Shown here in pieces: positions 1 to 10,899 of a stretch of 64,000 bases of DNA. The stretch spans positions 355,956,782-356,020,781 of the forward strand of contig CM022299.1 in the NCBI GenBank assembly GCA_011799875.1. The letters are read 5' to 3'. Source of the stretch: Thinopyrum elongatum. Taxonomy: Eukaryota > Streptophyta > Magnoliopsida > Poales > Poaceae. The first letter of the stretch is position 1. Each line of letters opens with the position of its first letter. The translations under genes and the position numbers were made by a program. Below the pieces are notes generated by a model. It had not been told where the DNA came from and searched no databases. It was given only the letters and a program-made list of their open reading frames with translations.

Positions 1-528
1 CTCGAAGAGGCGCTCCTCCTCCTCCCGCAGGAACTCGATGTAGCGCGTAAGGTCGCTGACGCACGTGCGGGCCTCCACCTTTGCCTCCCGCCTTCGGGCG
101 GCGGTGGCAGAGCGGGTGATGACCCCCGCGGTCGACGGTGGGCTGGAGGCCACGGCGGCCGACGATGGGGTGGCGGCCACGACCACCACCTCCCGTCTTC
201 GAGCCGCGGTGGCAGAGCGGGTGATGGCCACAGTGGCCTCCAGTGGGGTGGCGGCCACGATGGCCACCTCCTGCCTTCGGGCCGCGGCGGCAGAGCGGGC
301 GATGGCCCTGGCTTTCGACGGTGGTGTGGAGGCCATGGCGGCTGGCAACAACTGCCAACGGGCAGCGGCGGTGGAGCGTGTGGTGGGTGTTCTGCGAACA
401 CCCAACAGGGACGCCACGCGCACTACACTACGCCGGGGACTGCGCCACCGCCGCGGTGTAGCCTCCCAGCTAGAGCTGTCCTCTGATGACGGTGCAGTGG
501 CTGAGCGATTACGATGGACCGGTGCCAT
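1..528 (-). CDS. Partial hypothetical gene, 5' end only
   Basis: An open frame runs on the minus strand from an ATG at 526-528 to the left window edge, 176 codons without a stop, so the C-terminus lies outside the window. A second in-frame ATG is at 334-336. The protein starts Ser/Arg/Ala-rich and basic, then carries three imperfect copies of a motif like ITRSATAARRRE (around residues 76, 103 and 137). It ends in a charged helical stretch, LTRYIEFLREEEERLFE. I do not recognise a family. A TATA box for it lies at 13808-13815, now separated from the start codon by the G1 retrotransposon, which entered 64 bp upstream of the ATG. The frame, promoter and leader together favour a real host gene; the low-complexity composition keeps confidence moderate. 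Confidence 0.5.
   Translation of the reverse strand, partial: MAPVHRNRSATAPSSEDSSSWEATPRRWRSPRRSVVRVASLLGVRRTPTTRSTAAARWQLLPAAMASTPPSKARAIARSAAAARRQEVAIVAATPLEATVAITRSATAARRREVVVVAATPSSAAVASSPPSTAGVITRSATAARRREAKVEARTCVSDLTRYIEFLREEEERLFE
82..306 (-). repeat. Three degenerate in-gene repeats
   Basis: A block of about 40 bp (ccttcgggc.gcggtggcagagcgggtgatg type) recurs at about 85, 190 and 268, with spacing of 105 and 78 bp. All copies stay in the frame of the minus-strand gene and encode the ITRSATAARRRE-like motif. The multiple-of-three spacing supports expansion within a coding sequence. Confidence 0.55.
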
Positions 529-587
529 TGGCGATTGTGGGAGAAGTAGACGAGATAAGCTACAGGGAGGGAGGGGAAAATGCGACG

Positions 588-592
588 CAGGA
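588..592. other. Target site duplication, left (CAGGA)
   Basis: CAGGA directly precedes the left LTR of G1, and the identical CAGGA directly follows the right LTR at 13786-13790. A 5-bp duplication is what gypsy integrases leave, so both G1 ends and its insertion point are fixed precisely. Confidence 0.92.
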
Positions 593-872
593 TGTCGGCG
601 TGCGACACCTATGGGACCCTCAAAGAATCCCTTTATGATTCGGCAGGGGGAGAGGTATGCATAAAGAGCAGAACCAACGATCGATGCGCGGGCGATTTTA
701 CCCAGGTTCGGGCCGCTAATCAGCGTAAAACCCTACACCTGCCTTGTTTTATTATGAATGTTCTTGAGCCCAGGCTCCAGGAGCGCTCGCAATGAACAGT
801 ACGTTCAAAGAGCAGCTACGCATGCAGAATGGGCCAGAAGATCCTCCCCCCTGTAGCAGTTGCCTTGGGCCT

Positions 873-883
873 CCTTTTATATG
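873..883 (-). promoter_or_regulatory. TATA box of the G1 LTR promoter
   Basis: The minus strand reads CATATAAAAGG after a CCTTTGAA segment. The same box occurs in the other LTR at about 13242-13252. G3 (60266-60273) and G2 (29102-29110) have a TATAAAA box in a comparable setting just downstream of a TTGACC-like sequence. This is the expected Pol II promoter of the retrotransposon RNA. Confidence 0.6.
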
Positions 884-1122
884 TTCAAAGGGGTCACCAC
901 AGTGGCAAAATGTATATACATTGATGTGTAAAGTAGCTACAGGGTTATCATACCTAACCACTGACGGATTAGGATAAACACATTTAATGCACCGTGAGGT
1001 GTCCGTTTGGGTGTCCTCACTTTCTTGGGGATGGAAAAAGGGGCCATCCCATCAGCACCGCTTAAGCTCTCCTCCACTGGCGCGTTGCCACGCATCCAAA
1101 GAAGGACCCAGAATGTCGGGCT

Positions 1123-1154
1123 TGTTGCTGTGCCAGAGCGGTGGCACAGCAACA
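1123..1154. other. Perfect 13-bp hairpin in the G1 LTR
   Basis: The 13 bases at 1123-1135 (core TTGCTGTGCCA) are the exact reverse complement of 1142-1154, separated by the loop GAGCGG. The same hairpin is intact in the other LTR at 13492-13523. It is followed by three direct CTTGCCGGGC-type repeats and an inverted copy (about 1160-1232). Confidence 0.75.
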
Positions 1155-1416
1155 GAATCTTGCCGGGCGCTAAACCTTGCCGGGCGCCGAATCTTGCCGG
1201 GCTTCGCAGGCCACCCCGGCAAGATCTTGCCGAGGAAGCTGGCTTTTGGATTCTAGCTCTCCTTATCTGCTGACCCACAGATCTTTGACTTGAGAATTTC
1301 TTTGGTGGCCTGAGCCAACCTCGAACTGTTCCCCGACAAGCCTTGCCGCGAGTATGGCTACAACTGCCTGTGCACAAGTACGGGGTACTAACAGCCCAAT
1401 ACTTAGTACACCGACA

Positions 1417-1432
1417 CAAGCCCCCGGGCCTA
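1417..1432 (-). other. Polypurine tract of G1
   Basis: Reading the minus strand toward the 3' LTR gives GGCCCGGGGGCTTG, which ends at the LTR boundary. A G-rich tract abutting the 3' LTR is the expected plus-strand primer site. It supports the minus orientation of G1. Confidence 0.7.
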
Positions 1433-1659
1433 GGCCACACACGAGTGCGAGACGTTGTTGGGCTAGGCCCAAACAGTGCACGGGCACACGTGGTAGGGAA
1501 TTAATTGCTCGTAAATATCCCGTTTACTGTGCCCCCCACTACGCACGCTGAACGCGCGACGTGGGAAGCGTGCGTCAAAAGGCTGCAACTGCAACGCGCC
1601 TACAGAGGCGCATTCAAATTGGGGAGTAAAAGAGGCGGCCTCGCACCTTCCCCATAAAA

Positions 1660-1690
1660 AAGGAGAAACCGCAGAGGCACAGCCTATTTA
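1660..1690 (+). promoter_or_regulatory. Candidate promoter of the G1 antisense gene
   Basis: The plus strand has CCCATAAAAAAGG around 1660-1672, then a pyrimidine-rich leader, about 150 bp before the ATG at 1819. The position and the C/T-rich leader suit a plant Pol II promoter. The TATA match is imperfect. Confidence 0.4.
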
Positions 1691-1818
1691 CCCCCCTCTT
1701 CTTCTCAATCTGGCCGCCGCCATTGCTTTCCTTCTCTCAAGCTCAGAGCAAAGCTTTCCCTCATCCGCTCATCGCCTCCACGCCCGCTCCATCCCCGGCT
1801 TTCGCCCCTGTAGTCGCC

Positions 1819-4800
1819 ATGCCACCCAAGACCAGCAAAGGCAAGGGAAAGGAGATGAAAGCCGATGTCCCGGAGTGCGAGCTGGTGAAGATGCGGAAGA
1901 AGTACGTCGTCTTCGCCCCGTTGCTTGATGCGAAAGCTCTGAAGAGGCGGTACCAGTGTATGTGGGCGAGGGAGACGCAGGCTCACCCCGCCACTCACGT
2001 GATTCCAGGTTCTTGCTCCAAGAGTGGGTCAGACAGATATCCCTTTTTCGTCGCATATTTCTATTGCGGGCTCTGTCACCCATTCTCTGACTTCTTCAAC
2101 GACATTATGTACACATACGGCTTCCATCTTCTTGATTTCACGCCGAATGCGGTACTGTGCATGTCCATCTTTGTGAAAATTTTGCCGGAGTGGTTCCCAA
2201 TACTGCCCTTTTCCGCCACTACTTTTTCCCTCATATCCAAAAAGGGGAGGCCCTCTCTGGTTCTATCGCCTGGATTCCAAGGGCTTGGAATAAGGAAATA
2301 TACCCAGAAGGGGTTTACCGCGAGAAGTGGGATGAATGGCGGGCTGAATGGTGCTGGATCAAGGAAGCAGATCCCCATCTGTTCTATCTGCCTCGACTGC
2401 AGAAAGCGGTCCGCGGTAGTGGCTGGAGCAATCTCGCTGCTGAAGATGAAAAACTCACAATCGCCACCACCAGGATCCTTCACCTGAAAGCTGCCGGGCT
2501 GACAATGGAGATGATTGGCTTCGATTTCCTCCACCGCCGCATTGCCCCCTTGCAGAACAAAGGGAGACCAGCTTGGGAATACCGAAATGCAGCAGACATC
2601 ATGAGACTGCGCCCCGGATTGAACAAAAATTTGACTGCTATGCAACTTGGCGCTCTCCGTCAAAGGCTATTCCAACGTGACAACAAGCATCGGTTGCCGG
2701 CAAGAATTGTCCCTCTGTGCAACAACTCTGCCCTGGGGTCAATTATTGCTACCATGCCACTGTTCAACGCCCACGGTCTCGACGCGACATGGGTTGAGCC
2801 ATCCGAGGAAGAGGCACAGAAGTTCTTTGATAACTTGACGGAGAGGGCCGTCCGGGAAGAAGCAGACCTCATCCGAGCCACCACCGATGAAGAGGTGGCA
2901 TACATCACCACTAGGGCGGAGGAGGCGAATCTTGCCGCGGAGGCTGGCAGCGCCGGCTTCAAAGAATGGGAAACCAGTGACGCAGAGGTAGTGGTGGAGA
3001 AAAATCCTGCTTGGAAGGACAAGGCCGCCGGGGAACAGAGCAGCACAGCCGCTGAGAGCTCGTCCGACGAAGACGCGGCTGAAGAAGAACCGCAAGAAGA
3101 GCTCCCAGCCCCGAAGAAGACAAAGCATGTTCTTTGAAAGGCTGCATCTGGCATCCCGGCAAGCCAACCTTCATCGAGTAGCGAGGCTCCCGACAAGAAA
3201 GTGGCCGACAAGACTGCGCAGCGACAAGGAGTTCGACAGCAACCTGCGCGGCATGCGAGACCCACATCAGCGGCAACCGCTGAGGCGGCAGGGGTGTCTC
3301 GCACTACCGCACCGGAAGCTGAGGTGACGGAAACACGCCAACCCCCAGCGCCTGCTATAGCCAAGCGACCTAGGACCCCTCCTCTGCCTCCCCACACAGA
3401 CATTGCAACTTAGGTCGATTTCGACATCTCCGGCTTCAGTCCGGAGCGAGAAGAGGAAGAGTGAGTATCTTGCCACATCCTTTATCTTCCAATTTCTGGA
3501 TCAATCTTATTGACCTGCTTGTATTGTCTCTGCAGTGATGCAGAAACCTTGACGGAGAGGATGGCGAAGAGGGCAAAGACTTCCACGGGCGACGAGCCCC
3601 CGGCAGGCTTCATGAGCGCGCCGGAAACTACTACCATTAGCCCGGATCTTGGTCCTCGACGCAGCCCCCAGCGTAAGTTCATTACTCTTTTTCCATTGGG
3701 GAATGTTGAGGTTCCTATCCTTGCTGCTGATATCTTTGGGCTTGCAGGAGAAGGATGGCAACAAAGGGAGTTATCAGGAGATACCCTCGTTGCGCCACCT
3801 CTGTCAACCACATCGCCCACAAGCGCATCCCGGGCAAGAGATCACACCGACGAGCTTGTCTTGGTTGAGGAGGAGCCAACAGCCATGGATACTGGCATCT
3901 TACCCCCGGCAACCGAGGTTGCCGGGAGGGGCGAGGCCACCTCTCGGCAGCCCGATGCAGGTAACCAATTGCCTCAGCGCGCTTGCTATTCTTTCCTTTA
4001 TCTCTCTTTCTTTTGTCTTCTTGAACTTCAATCTTGATCTCATTCTGTTTCTCCCCCTTGTCCTTTAGAATTCCCTGAGATGGAACACATGGACATCGAC
4101 ACTATCATCAAGGAGACCACCAGGGATGTTGCCGCCGAAGCCGACAAAATCGCTACCAGCGAGGCCTCCATGGATGCCACCATAGAAGCCGGCGGTGCTT
4201 TTGCCGATGAGGCCGCCAAGACTGCACAGGAGGAACCCGCCAAGGAGTCTACTGAAGAGGGCGGCAAGGAGGCTGGTGACCGTACTGATGGCATTCCTGC
4301 CGTAGGAGTGCCAGGCGCTGCGCCGGCCACGGAGCCCCCTGCTACTGGTGAGGCGGTTGCTGAGGATCAACCGTCAACATCCGAAGTCCCCTCATCTAGC
4401 AAATATCTCAAAGTTGGCGAGAACCTGTTTGTCAACTTGCCGGGGACGGCAAGCATTGGGGCACCGGCCAAAGGGAAGGTCTTTGATGAAGAAATCATCG
4501 CCGCTGTTGGGCTCGAGATTGTTGATGATCCAAGCACCAGCGGTGGCAAATCTGAAGAGGATCAGCTCCTTCAGGCCATGGGCGAAAATTTTCGCAAGCT
4601 CCAGGCACTTCACCGTGCTCGGAAAGAGAAAGTAGATTCCAGAATGGCAGTTGTCGAGGCGGCTGGAGCAGATTTTCAGAGGCGCGTCGAACAAATGCAA
4701 GTCTGGTACGCCGAGGCCCTCCAAGAGTTGACTGTCGGCCGGGAACAAGTGAGCCAAAAGTGGACAGAGATCCTCTTGAAACAATCTGACATGGAGAAGG

Positions 4801-5780
4801 CGCAAGAGGAAGCTACGCAAAGAGTTGCTGCTGAAGATGCCCTCCTGACGGGGCGTCGCATTGCGCTTGATGCTCACGAGGAAGACCTTGCCGCACGTGA
4901 GCAGGCGCTCGCCGCCAAGCTTCGCAGCAAAGATGAAGATATCGAGAAGCTTGTCGCGCGGTGGACCCAGGAGCTGGAGCAGAAGCACAAGGAGGCGCTC
5001 GAAGCTCTAACTGTAGATCACGCCGACAAGCTCAAGGAGGCCGTCGATGCTGCCGAGGCTGCAGAGGCCGCCAAGAATGAGCTGAGCGACAAAGTCAAGA
5101 AACTGGAAGTGGATCTTGAAGAACACGGCAAGGAGCTCTCGACGCTCAAAGGTGACAGGGAAAAAACCCTCCACACCCTGGCGGAGATGCAAGTTGCCAT
5201 GTCTAACAAGACCAAGCAGCTCTCCTTAGCAAATGATGCTATTGCCGATCTGAAGCCGAAGCTGACTACGTTGGAGAAGTCTCTCAAGGACGGCAGGGCC
5301 CGCGAGAAGGCCCTGTGCAAAGATCTCCAGGAAGAGAGGAACCTGCTCAAGAACGCTGCCGCCGCCCAAGTTGATTACGAAAAGGGGGTGAAAATCTGGA
5401 CTGGACACCTCATCGATGCTGCGGAGAAACTCACGGCACAATTATCATCCATGGGCTTGTCAAACTTCAAGTATTCCTCCGAAGAAATAATATCCTCGAG
5501 CGCCAGGTTGACTATGTTCTTCGAAAGCAACATTGATGCTCTGAAGCTGCTTCAATCTAACCAGGCGACCCAATTGGCCAACGAGTCCCGCCAGCTTTGC
5601 TGGGCCGTCCTCCGCAAGGTACTTATCAAGGTGGTGCATAATAATCCTGGCATCGACCTCTCCAACGTGCTCGGCCGCCTGCCAAAGGACGCAAATCTCG
5701 AGGCACTTGAGGAGCTTGTCGCACCTATCCTTGAGAAGGTGGATTCAATCAAAAGGGTCAAAGGCCAGCGCAGAGATTAA
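1819..5780 (+). pseudogene. Antisense four-exon accessory gene of G1 (gypsy-type transposon family, decayed)
   Basis: This plus-strand gene is opposite to gag-pol. Exon 1 starts at ATG 1819 (lysine-rich MPPKTSKGKGKE). Its conserved region includes LLDFTPNAV and later LCENFAGV..NTALFRHYFF, which I assign to the putative gypsy-type transposon family (PF04195). Introns at 3461-3535, 3673-3747 and 3961-4068 all have GT..AG borders, and all three joins keep one reading frame (phases 2, 1, 1). Exon 4 (4069-5780) encodes a long Glu/Lys/Ala-rich coiled coil followed by a helical C-terminus ending at TAA 5778-5780. Breaks: a frameshift near 2150-2170 and in-frame stops at 3135-3137 (TGA) and 3411-3413 (TAG). 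Function is unknown; related genes are described in Grande-type elements. Confidence 0.75.
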
Positions 5781-6582
5781 CTGCTCCACCTCTTCTTGCC
5801 GTCGCCATTCCATGCCAAAGACAATTAAGTCTTAAGTTAGAACTGCGGCAACTTATTAAAGTAATATAACTTGCTTATGTTTGGGTACATGCATGCTATC
5901 TCCCCTTTCTGATTCCTTTATTTATGGAGTTCACCCTACGCTTACTGAAAAACTTGCCGGCGCGCAACCTGCCGCGAGCGCTGGGTGCGGGACTTCAGCA
6001 GCCTGCTGGAGGTGCAGCGGCCGGCAAGACTCCTTGGCGTTCTCAGTGCAGCCACTTAAATCGTTGAGCGGACTCGAAACAAAATAAGGGCGCAACCGAT
6101 TACAGCAAGGGTTCCTTCGCGTGCAGGTTTTCCATACAAAAGTCAAAATCGTCCAAGGAAAATAACTTTGCAATAAAGGAAACTTGCCCTAAGTTTTAGA
6201 ACTTAGCTTTCTGTTGCTGTCCTTCCTCCGGTAAGCGTCAATTCTGAACGTCGCCAATTGGTACTCATATCTCCCTTCCCCCCCGGCAAACGTGCACACG
6301 AGGAATCCTTCTGTCTTTTGAGAAAAAGAAAGAAGAGAAAATAAAGATATGAAACCTTGGCGGTTCGTTAGAACTTACCGGGAGTAAGTGTCATACAACA
6401 TCTTAGACAAACATGCATATATATATATATATGAACATGGAAATCAATAAGGAAACACACAACACTTAAACTTATTCATCTGGGCTCAGGGTCTACGCAT
6501 GGCTTTGTACAAAGGAGTACATGCCTTGCCGGCAAGACTTGTACAAAAAAGGTGGTTGTCGGGGGCCCCCAGCAACCGCGCC
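5781..6582. other. Non-coding gap between the convergent G1 genes
   Basis: This is the tail-to-tail spacer between the antisense gene and pol. It holds a (TA)n run at about 6413-6434 and several CTTGCCGG/CCGGCAAG words. I see no convincing coding sequence, and short open frames here match no family. The 3' ends of both transcription units must lie in it. Confidence 0.6.
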
Positions 6583-7005
6583 TTATGGGTAGAACTTGTG
6601 AAGATGTTCGATATTCCAGGAATTGCTCACTGGAACGCCATCTTTGGTCTCCAAGCGGACAACGCCGGGCCTGGTGACTCGTACTACCCGATAAGGGCCT
6701 TCCCACTTCGGCGTCAACTTGTTTGAATTCTTGGCGGACTTAATCCGCCGAAGAACAAGGTCACCTTCCTCAAGGCTTCAGGCATGAACTTTATGGCTAT
6801 GGTAGCGGCGCAAAGCTTGCTGGTAGCGTGCAGCTCGCACAGCAGCTTGAAGACGATTCTCCTCAAGGAGCACAGCGTCATCTTGCCGCAGTTGCTCTTG
6901 CTCAAGCTCATCATAAGCGAGCACTCGAGGTGATCCGTATGTGAGTTCCATGGGGAGAACTGCTTCCGCTCCGTAGACCAGAGCGAAGGGTGTCTGGCCG
7001 ATGGC
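6583..7005 (-). pseudogene. G1 pol C-terminal domain
   Basis: The frame ends KWEGPYRVVRV...NSWNIEHLHKFYP with a stop at 6583-6585, the usual end of pol in this gypsy group. It aligns almost residue for residue with 53462-53872 of G3. It has an in-frame TGA at 6778-6780 where G3 has Arg (HARS). Another TGA at 7006-7008 separates it from the integrase core. Both are CGA-to-TGA type changes. Confidence 0.75.
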
Positions 7006-7683
7006 TCAATTTGGTGTCGTTCTGATTGACCAAAGAACCGCCGGCAATTCATCAATCCAGCATCTTCCGCACTTTTTCAGCCTGTCAAAGGTTCTGGTCC
7101 TGAGACCGCGTAGCACTTCAGCATTGGCCCTCTCCGCTTGACCGTTGCTTCTCGGGTGAGCAACCGAGGCAAAACAAATTTTGCCGCCAAGGTCTTGGAC
7201 GTACTGCATGAAGGTGCGACTTGTGAATTGCGTGCTGTTGTCGGTGATGATCCTGTTGGGCACACCGAAACGGCAAACTATCCCTTTAAAGAACTTGATG
7301 GCTGATTGTGCTGTCACCTTCCTCACTGCTTCCACCTTCGGCCACTTTGTGAACTTGTCGATAGCAACGTACAAGTACTCAAAGCCCCCGGTAGCACGGG
7401 GAAAAGGGCCCAGTATGTCGAGCCTCAAGACCAAAAATGGCCAGGAGAGAGGGATCGTCTGAAGAGCTTGAGCTGGCTAATGTGATTTCTTCGAATGAAA
7501 CTGGCACGCTTCACACTTGGTTACTAGTGCAGTTGCATCCTGGAGAGCAGTGGGCCAAAAGAAACCTTGCCGGAATGCTTTTCCGACAAGTGCCCTTGAT
7601 CCTATGTGAGAGCCACATATGGCTCCATGTATTTTCGCCAACAGCTCTAGTCCATCCTCCCGAGGAATGCACTTCAATTTCAC
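7006..7683 (-). pseudogene. G1 integrase
   Basis: The zinc-binding N-terminal part reads IHGAICGSHIGSRAL then CEACQFHSK (HHCC arrangement). The rve core follows with D in RLDILGPFP, D in IITDNSTQF and E in NGQAERANAEVL, so the DDE triad is present. A TAG at 7477-7479 interrupts the linker where G3 has Gln, and a TGA at 7006 ends the core. Integrase inserts the cDNA into the genome. This copy would need both stops suppressed to act. Confidence 0.85.
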
Positions 7684-8469
7684 ACCGTTCAGTCACTTTC
7701 TATACAGGACGTCATCGACGAACTTGTACAAAATAGACCGACGGGCTACTTTTTCCGCTTCTTCCTGTTCCTCCGGGAGTTCTCCTGTCTGAAGGAAATG
7801 GACAATGTGCTGCGCCCATGCTGGAGCCTAGGGCTCGACAGCTAGGACTAAAGGCATTTCCTCCACCGGGGGAACATTTGTCTCGACAGCGAAAGCATGA
7901 GATTGCGCCGAAGCCTGTCGTTCCTCGGCAGGCTTGTCATTGATCCCGGCAAGTTCCTTGCCGGCGGCTCCAGGGAGCTCTGCCGGAAAGTACCGTCCAG
8001 AATTCAACTTTCTTCTCTTTTCTTGCCGCATTGATGGTGCCACGGATGGTTGAGTCAAATGGAGCACAAAAGTTCCTGGTTCCACAGGTAACTTGAAGGC
8101 GGCGCGCTTTGACAGGTCGTCGGCAATACTGTTCTCGGCACGAGGAATGTGCTTCATCTGCAGACCGTCAAAGTGCTCTTCCATTTTTCTCACTTCATCC
8201 ACGTAGGCTTGCATCAATGGACTCTGATAACTCTTATTAACTTGCCTGACGACAAGCTGCGAATCGCCTCTAATGACGAGCTTCTTGATACCAAGGTCTG
8301 TCGCGATCCTGAGACTGGCAAGCAAGCCCTCGTACTCCGCAGTGTTGTTCGTTGAACTCTCCCGGGGAAAATGCATCTGGACTACGTACTTGAGGTGCTC
8401 TCCGGTGGGTGCGACAAGCAGCACGCCAGCACCGGCGCCTTGTAGCGAAAAAGCCCCGTCAAAGTACAT
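7684..8469 (-). pseudogene. G1 RNase H and linker
   Basis: The 8469-7828 frame carries the RNase H residues: D in MYFDGAF, E in NTAEYEGLL, D in IRGDSQLVV and D in SIADDLSK. It degrades the RNA strand of the hybrid during reverse transcription. A TAG at 7828-7830 (Gln in G3) ends this segment. The linker to integrase (7684-7827) continues in frame with another stop near 7684. Confidence 0.85.
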
Positions 8470-10032
8470 AACCCATTGCTGGTCAATTTCCTTGCCGGGG
8501 AGAATTGTTTCTTGAACCTCCTCGTCTGGCGTTGGGATCCATTACGCAACGAACTCTGCCAAGGCCCTGCTCTGAATTGTCGAAGTGCTTTCAAACTTGA
8601 GACCAAAGCTCGACAACTCCAACACCCACTCCACAATCCTGCCGGTTGCTTCTGGATTTCAGAAAATCCGTTGCAACGGAAAGCGAGTGACGACGGTGAT
8701 TTCATGTGCTTGAAAATAATGGCGCAGCTTCCTCGAGGCCATAAGGAGGCCGAAAAGCAACTTCTACACGCCAGAATATCTTGACCTAGCTCCTTGCAAA
8801 AGAGAGCTAACAAAATAAACTGGGCGCTGCACCACCTTTTTCTTCTGCAATGATTCTTCTGACTGCACAGATCTTGTCTTGCCGGGATCGACCCTTGCCG
8901 GGGAAGATCCTGCCGCGTCGCCTGATGGTCCTGCCGCTGGTTGCTTCCCCATCAGCTTCTCTCTGCGCCACTAACGCAGCACTAACCACTTGATTTGTTG
9001 CTGCCAAATATAGCAGCAACGGCTCTTGTGGTTTAGGCGCGACTAGCGTCGGTGGAGAAGAAAGGTATTTCTTCAAATCTTGCAGCGTAGCCTCCGCCTC
9101 CGGAGTCCATTTCATCGGGCTTGCCTTCTTCAAAATTTTGAAAAAGGGCAGGGCGCGCTTAGCAGATTTGGAAATAAACCTGCTTAGAGCAGCAACACAG
9201 TCGGCAAGACGACGACATCCTTGACGCGTCTTGGCGCTTCAATCTGCTCAATAGCTTTTATCTTGTCGGGGTTCGCTTCGATTCCCCGATAAGATACAAA
9301 GAATTTGAGAAGCTTGCCGGAAGGAACACCAAACACGCACTTCTCAGGATTGAGCTTTAAGTTGATCTTGCGCAGATTTGCAAATGTTTGTTCTAAATCT
9401 TGTATGAGCGTCACTTTGTCCTTGGTTTTGACCACTATATCATCCATATATGCCTCTATATTTCTATGGAGCTGAGGCTCAAAACCAATTTGGACCGCTC
9501 TCGCAAATGTAGAACCAACACTTTTCAACCCGAAAGGCATTCGTATAAAACAATATGTACCACATGGGGTGATAAATGCGGTCTTTTCTTCATCTTCTTT
9601 TGCCATGAAGATCTGATGATACCCTGAGTAGGCATCAAGGAAGGACAGTAGATCACAACCAGCGGTGGAGTCCACAATCTGGTCGATGCGCGGCAAGGGA
9701 AAGGGATCTTTTGGACAGGCTTTATTGATGTCTATATAATCGATACACAGCCTCCATTTCCCATTCGCCTTGCACACTACAACCGGATTGGCCAACCAGG
9801 TTGGGTGAAGCACTCCTCTGACCAATCCTGCCGCCTCCAGCTTCCTGATTTCTTCGGCAATGAATTCTTGCCGCTCCAAGGCTTGCTTCCTGAACCTCTG
9901 CTTGACGGGCCACGCGTGAGGACTGACAGCAAGGTGGTGCTCAATTACCTCCCTGGGAACACTGGGGATGTCAGACGGTTGCCATGCAAACACGTCGACA
10001 TTCGCCCGCAGGAAGGCAATGAGCGCGCTTTC
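8470..10032 (-). pseudogene. G1 reverse transcriptase and connection domain
   Basis: RT motifs are clear: HPTWLANPVVV, WRLCIDYIDINKACPKDPFPLPRID, LDAYSGYHQI, FGLKSVGSTFARAVQ and the catalytic AYMDDIVV. An indel near 9215 shifts the frame; WTPEAEATLQDLKKYL is read one frame over from about 9133, and a second shift near 8950 restores the original frame. A TAG at 8764-8766 and further stops lie in the connection segment. The frame is continuous with the protease across the TAG at 10033-10035. Confidence 0.85.
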
Positions 10033-10035
10033 CTA
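10033..10035 (-). other. Shared TAG codon between protease and RT (G1)
   Basis: The minus strand reads GATGACAAATAGGAAAGCG. The frame before and after is the same. The equivalent TAG occurs in G2 (37579-37581) and G3 (56927-56929), within nearly identical local DNA. See the finding on this block. Confidence 0.7.
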
Positions 10036-10899
10036 TTTGTCATCTAGGGTGGAACTTATGGTGAAAGTTCCTCCCGTTCCGTCCTCCCTGACGGGCACCT
10101 TCTTGGTCTCTGGTGGAGCGGCCTTGGATCTCTTGTTCTTGCCAGTGGAACTCTCTGGTGCATCCTCAACGGAAGCGCAGCACTCCGAGGAGGTGCGCTT
10201 ACCGGAGTTCGCGCCAAGATTCTCGCCGGTCTTCTTCTTCCCCCCGGGAGTTCCAGCGGCAGGAGTAGATGCCTTGACGGCAGGTGCTGCAACTGCTTCC
10301 CGGTAGAGTTGGTCTGCACAGATGAGCGCATCCTTCTTATCGGAATGGATAGTAATGTCGCTCAACGGCCCAGGCATCTTCAAAACATTATACGCGTAGT
10401 GTGATGCCGCCATGAACTTAGCCAGCGCTGGCCGACCAAGGATCCCATTGTATGACATAGGGATCTTGGCGACATCAAACACTACCTACTCGGTCCTGTA
10501 GTTGAGATCGCTACCAAATGTCACCGGTAGCGTAATCTTGCCCTTTGGCTGGGTTCTTCCTGGATTAACCCCTTGAAACGTGCCCATTTCTTCGAGATCT
10601 TCATCAGGAATTTGGAGCCTCTTGAGCACATCCGGTGAGATTAGGTTCAGCCCGGCCCCACCGTCAACTAGCATTTTCGTCACCTTGAGGTTGCGGATTG
10701 TTGGTGAGACCAACAATGGCAAGCACCCGACCGCGGTTGTGCGATCAGGGTGATCCTCGGCGTCGAAAATGATCGGCATGTTGGACCACTTCAAGGGCTT
10801 ACATGCATCCAGTGATGGCTCTGTTGCATTGACTTCTCGCACCCACTGTTTGAGTCGACGATGGGAAGAATGTAGCGAGGAGCCCCCATCGATACACAT
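10036..10899 (-). pseudogene. G1 aspartic protease region
   Basis: The retropepsin-type site TKMLVDGGAGLNLISP (catalytic D followed by G) is followed by YNGILGRPALAKFMA and a Lys/Ala-rich tail ending TISSTLDDK before the shared TAG. An extra TAG at 10486-10488 interrupts NYRTE/VVFDV, where G3 continues with Lys. The protease releases the mature Gag and Pol proteins. Confidence 0.8.

Larger units (their letters stand above)
593..1416 (-). repeat. G1 left LTR (3' LTR on the minus strand)
   Basis: An 824-bp direct repeat of 12962-13785. The terminal inverted repeat TGTCGG/CCGACA is intact here. It contains a minus-strand TATA box at about 873-883 (TATAAAAGG) and a perfect 13-bp hairpin at 1123-1154. 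Open frames here (for example 987-1273) occur identically in both LTRs and carry no recognisable protein. Confidence 0.93.

Noticed and set aside
65..664. Plus-strand 199-codon Ala/Arg-rich frame
   Set aside because: It is antisense to the minus-strand edge gene and crosses the G1 LTR boundary at 593. GC-rich repeats create the long frame.
987..1273. Overlapping plus-strand frames in the LTR
   Set aside because: They occur identically in both G1 LTRs, contain no motif and overlap the hairpin and CTTGCCGG repeats.
2076..2663. Minus-strand 195-codon frame opposite the antisense gene
   Set aside because: It is a shadow of the plus-strand exon, which shows a recognisable domain and correct splice joins.
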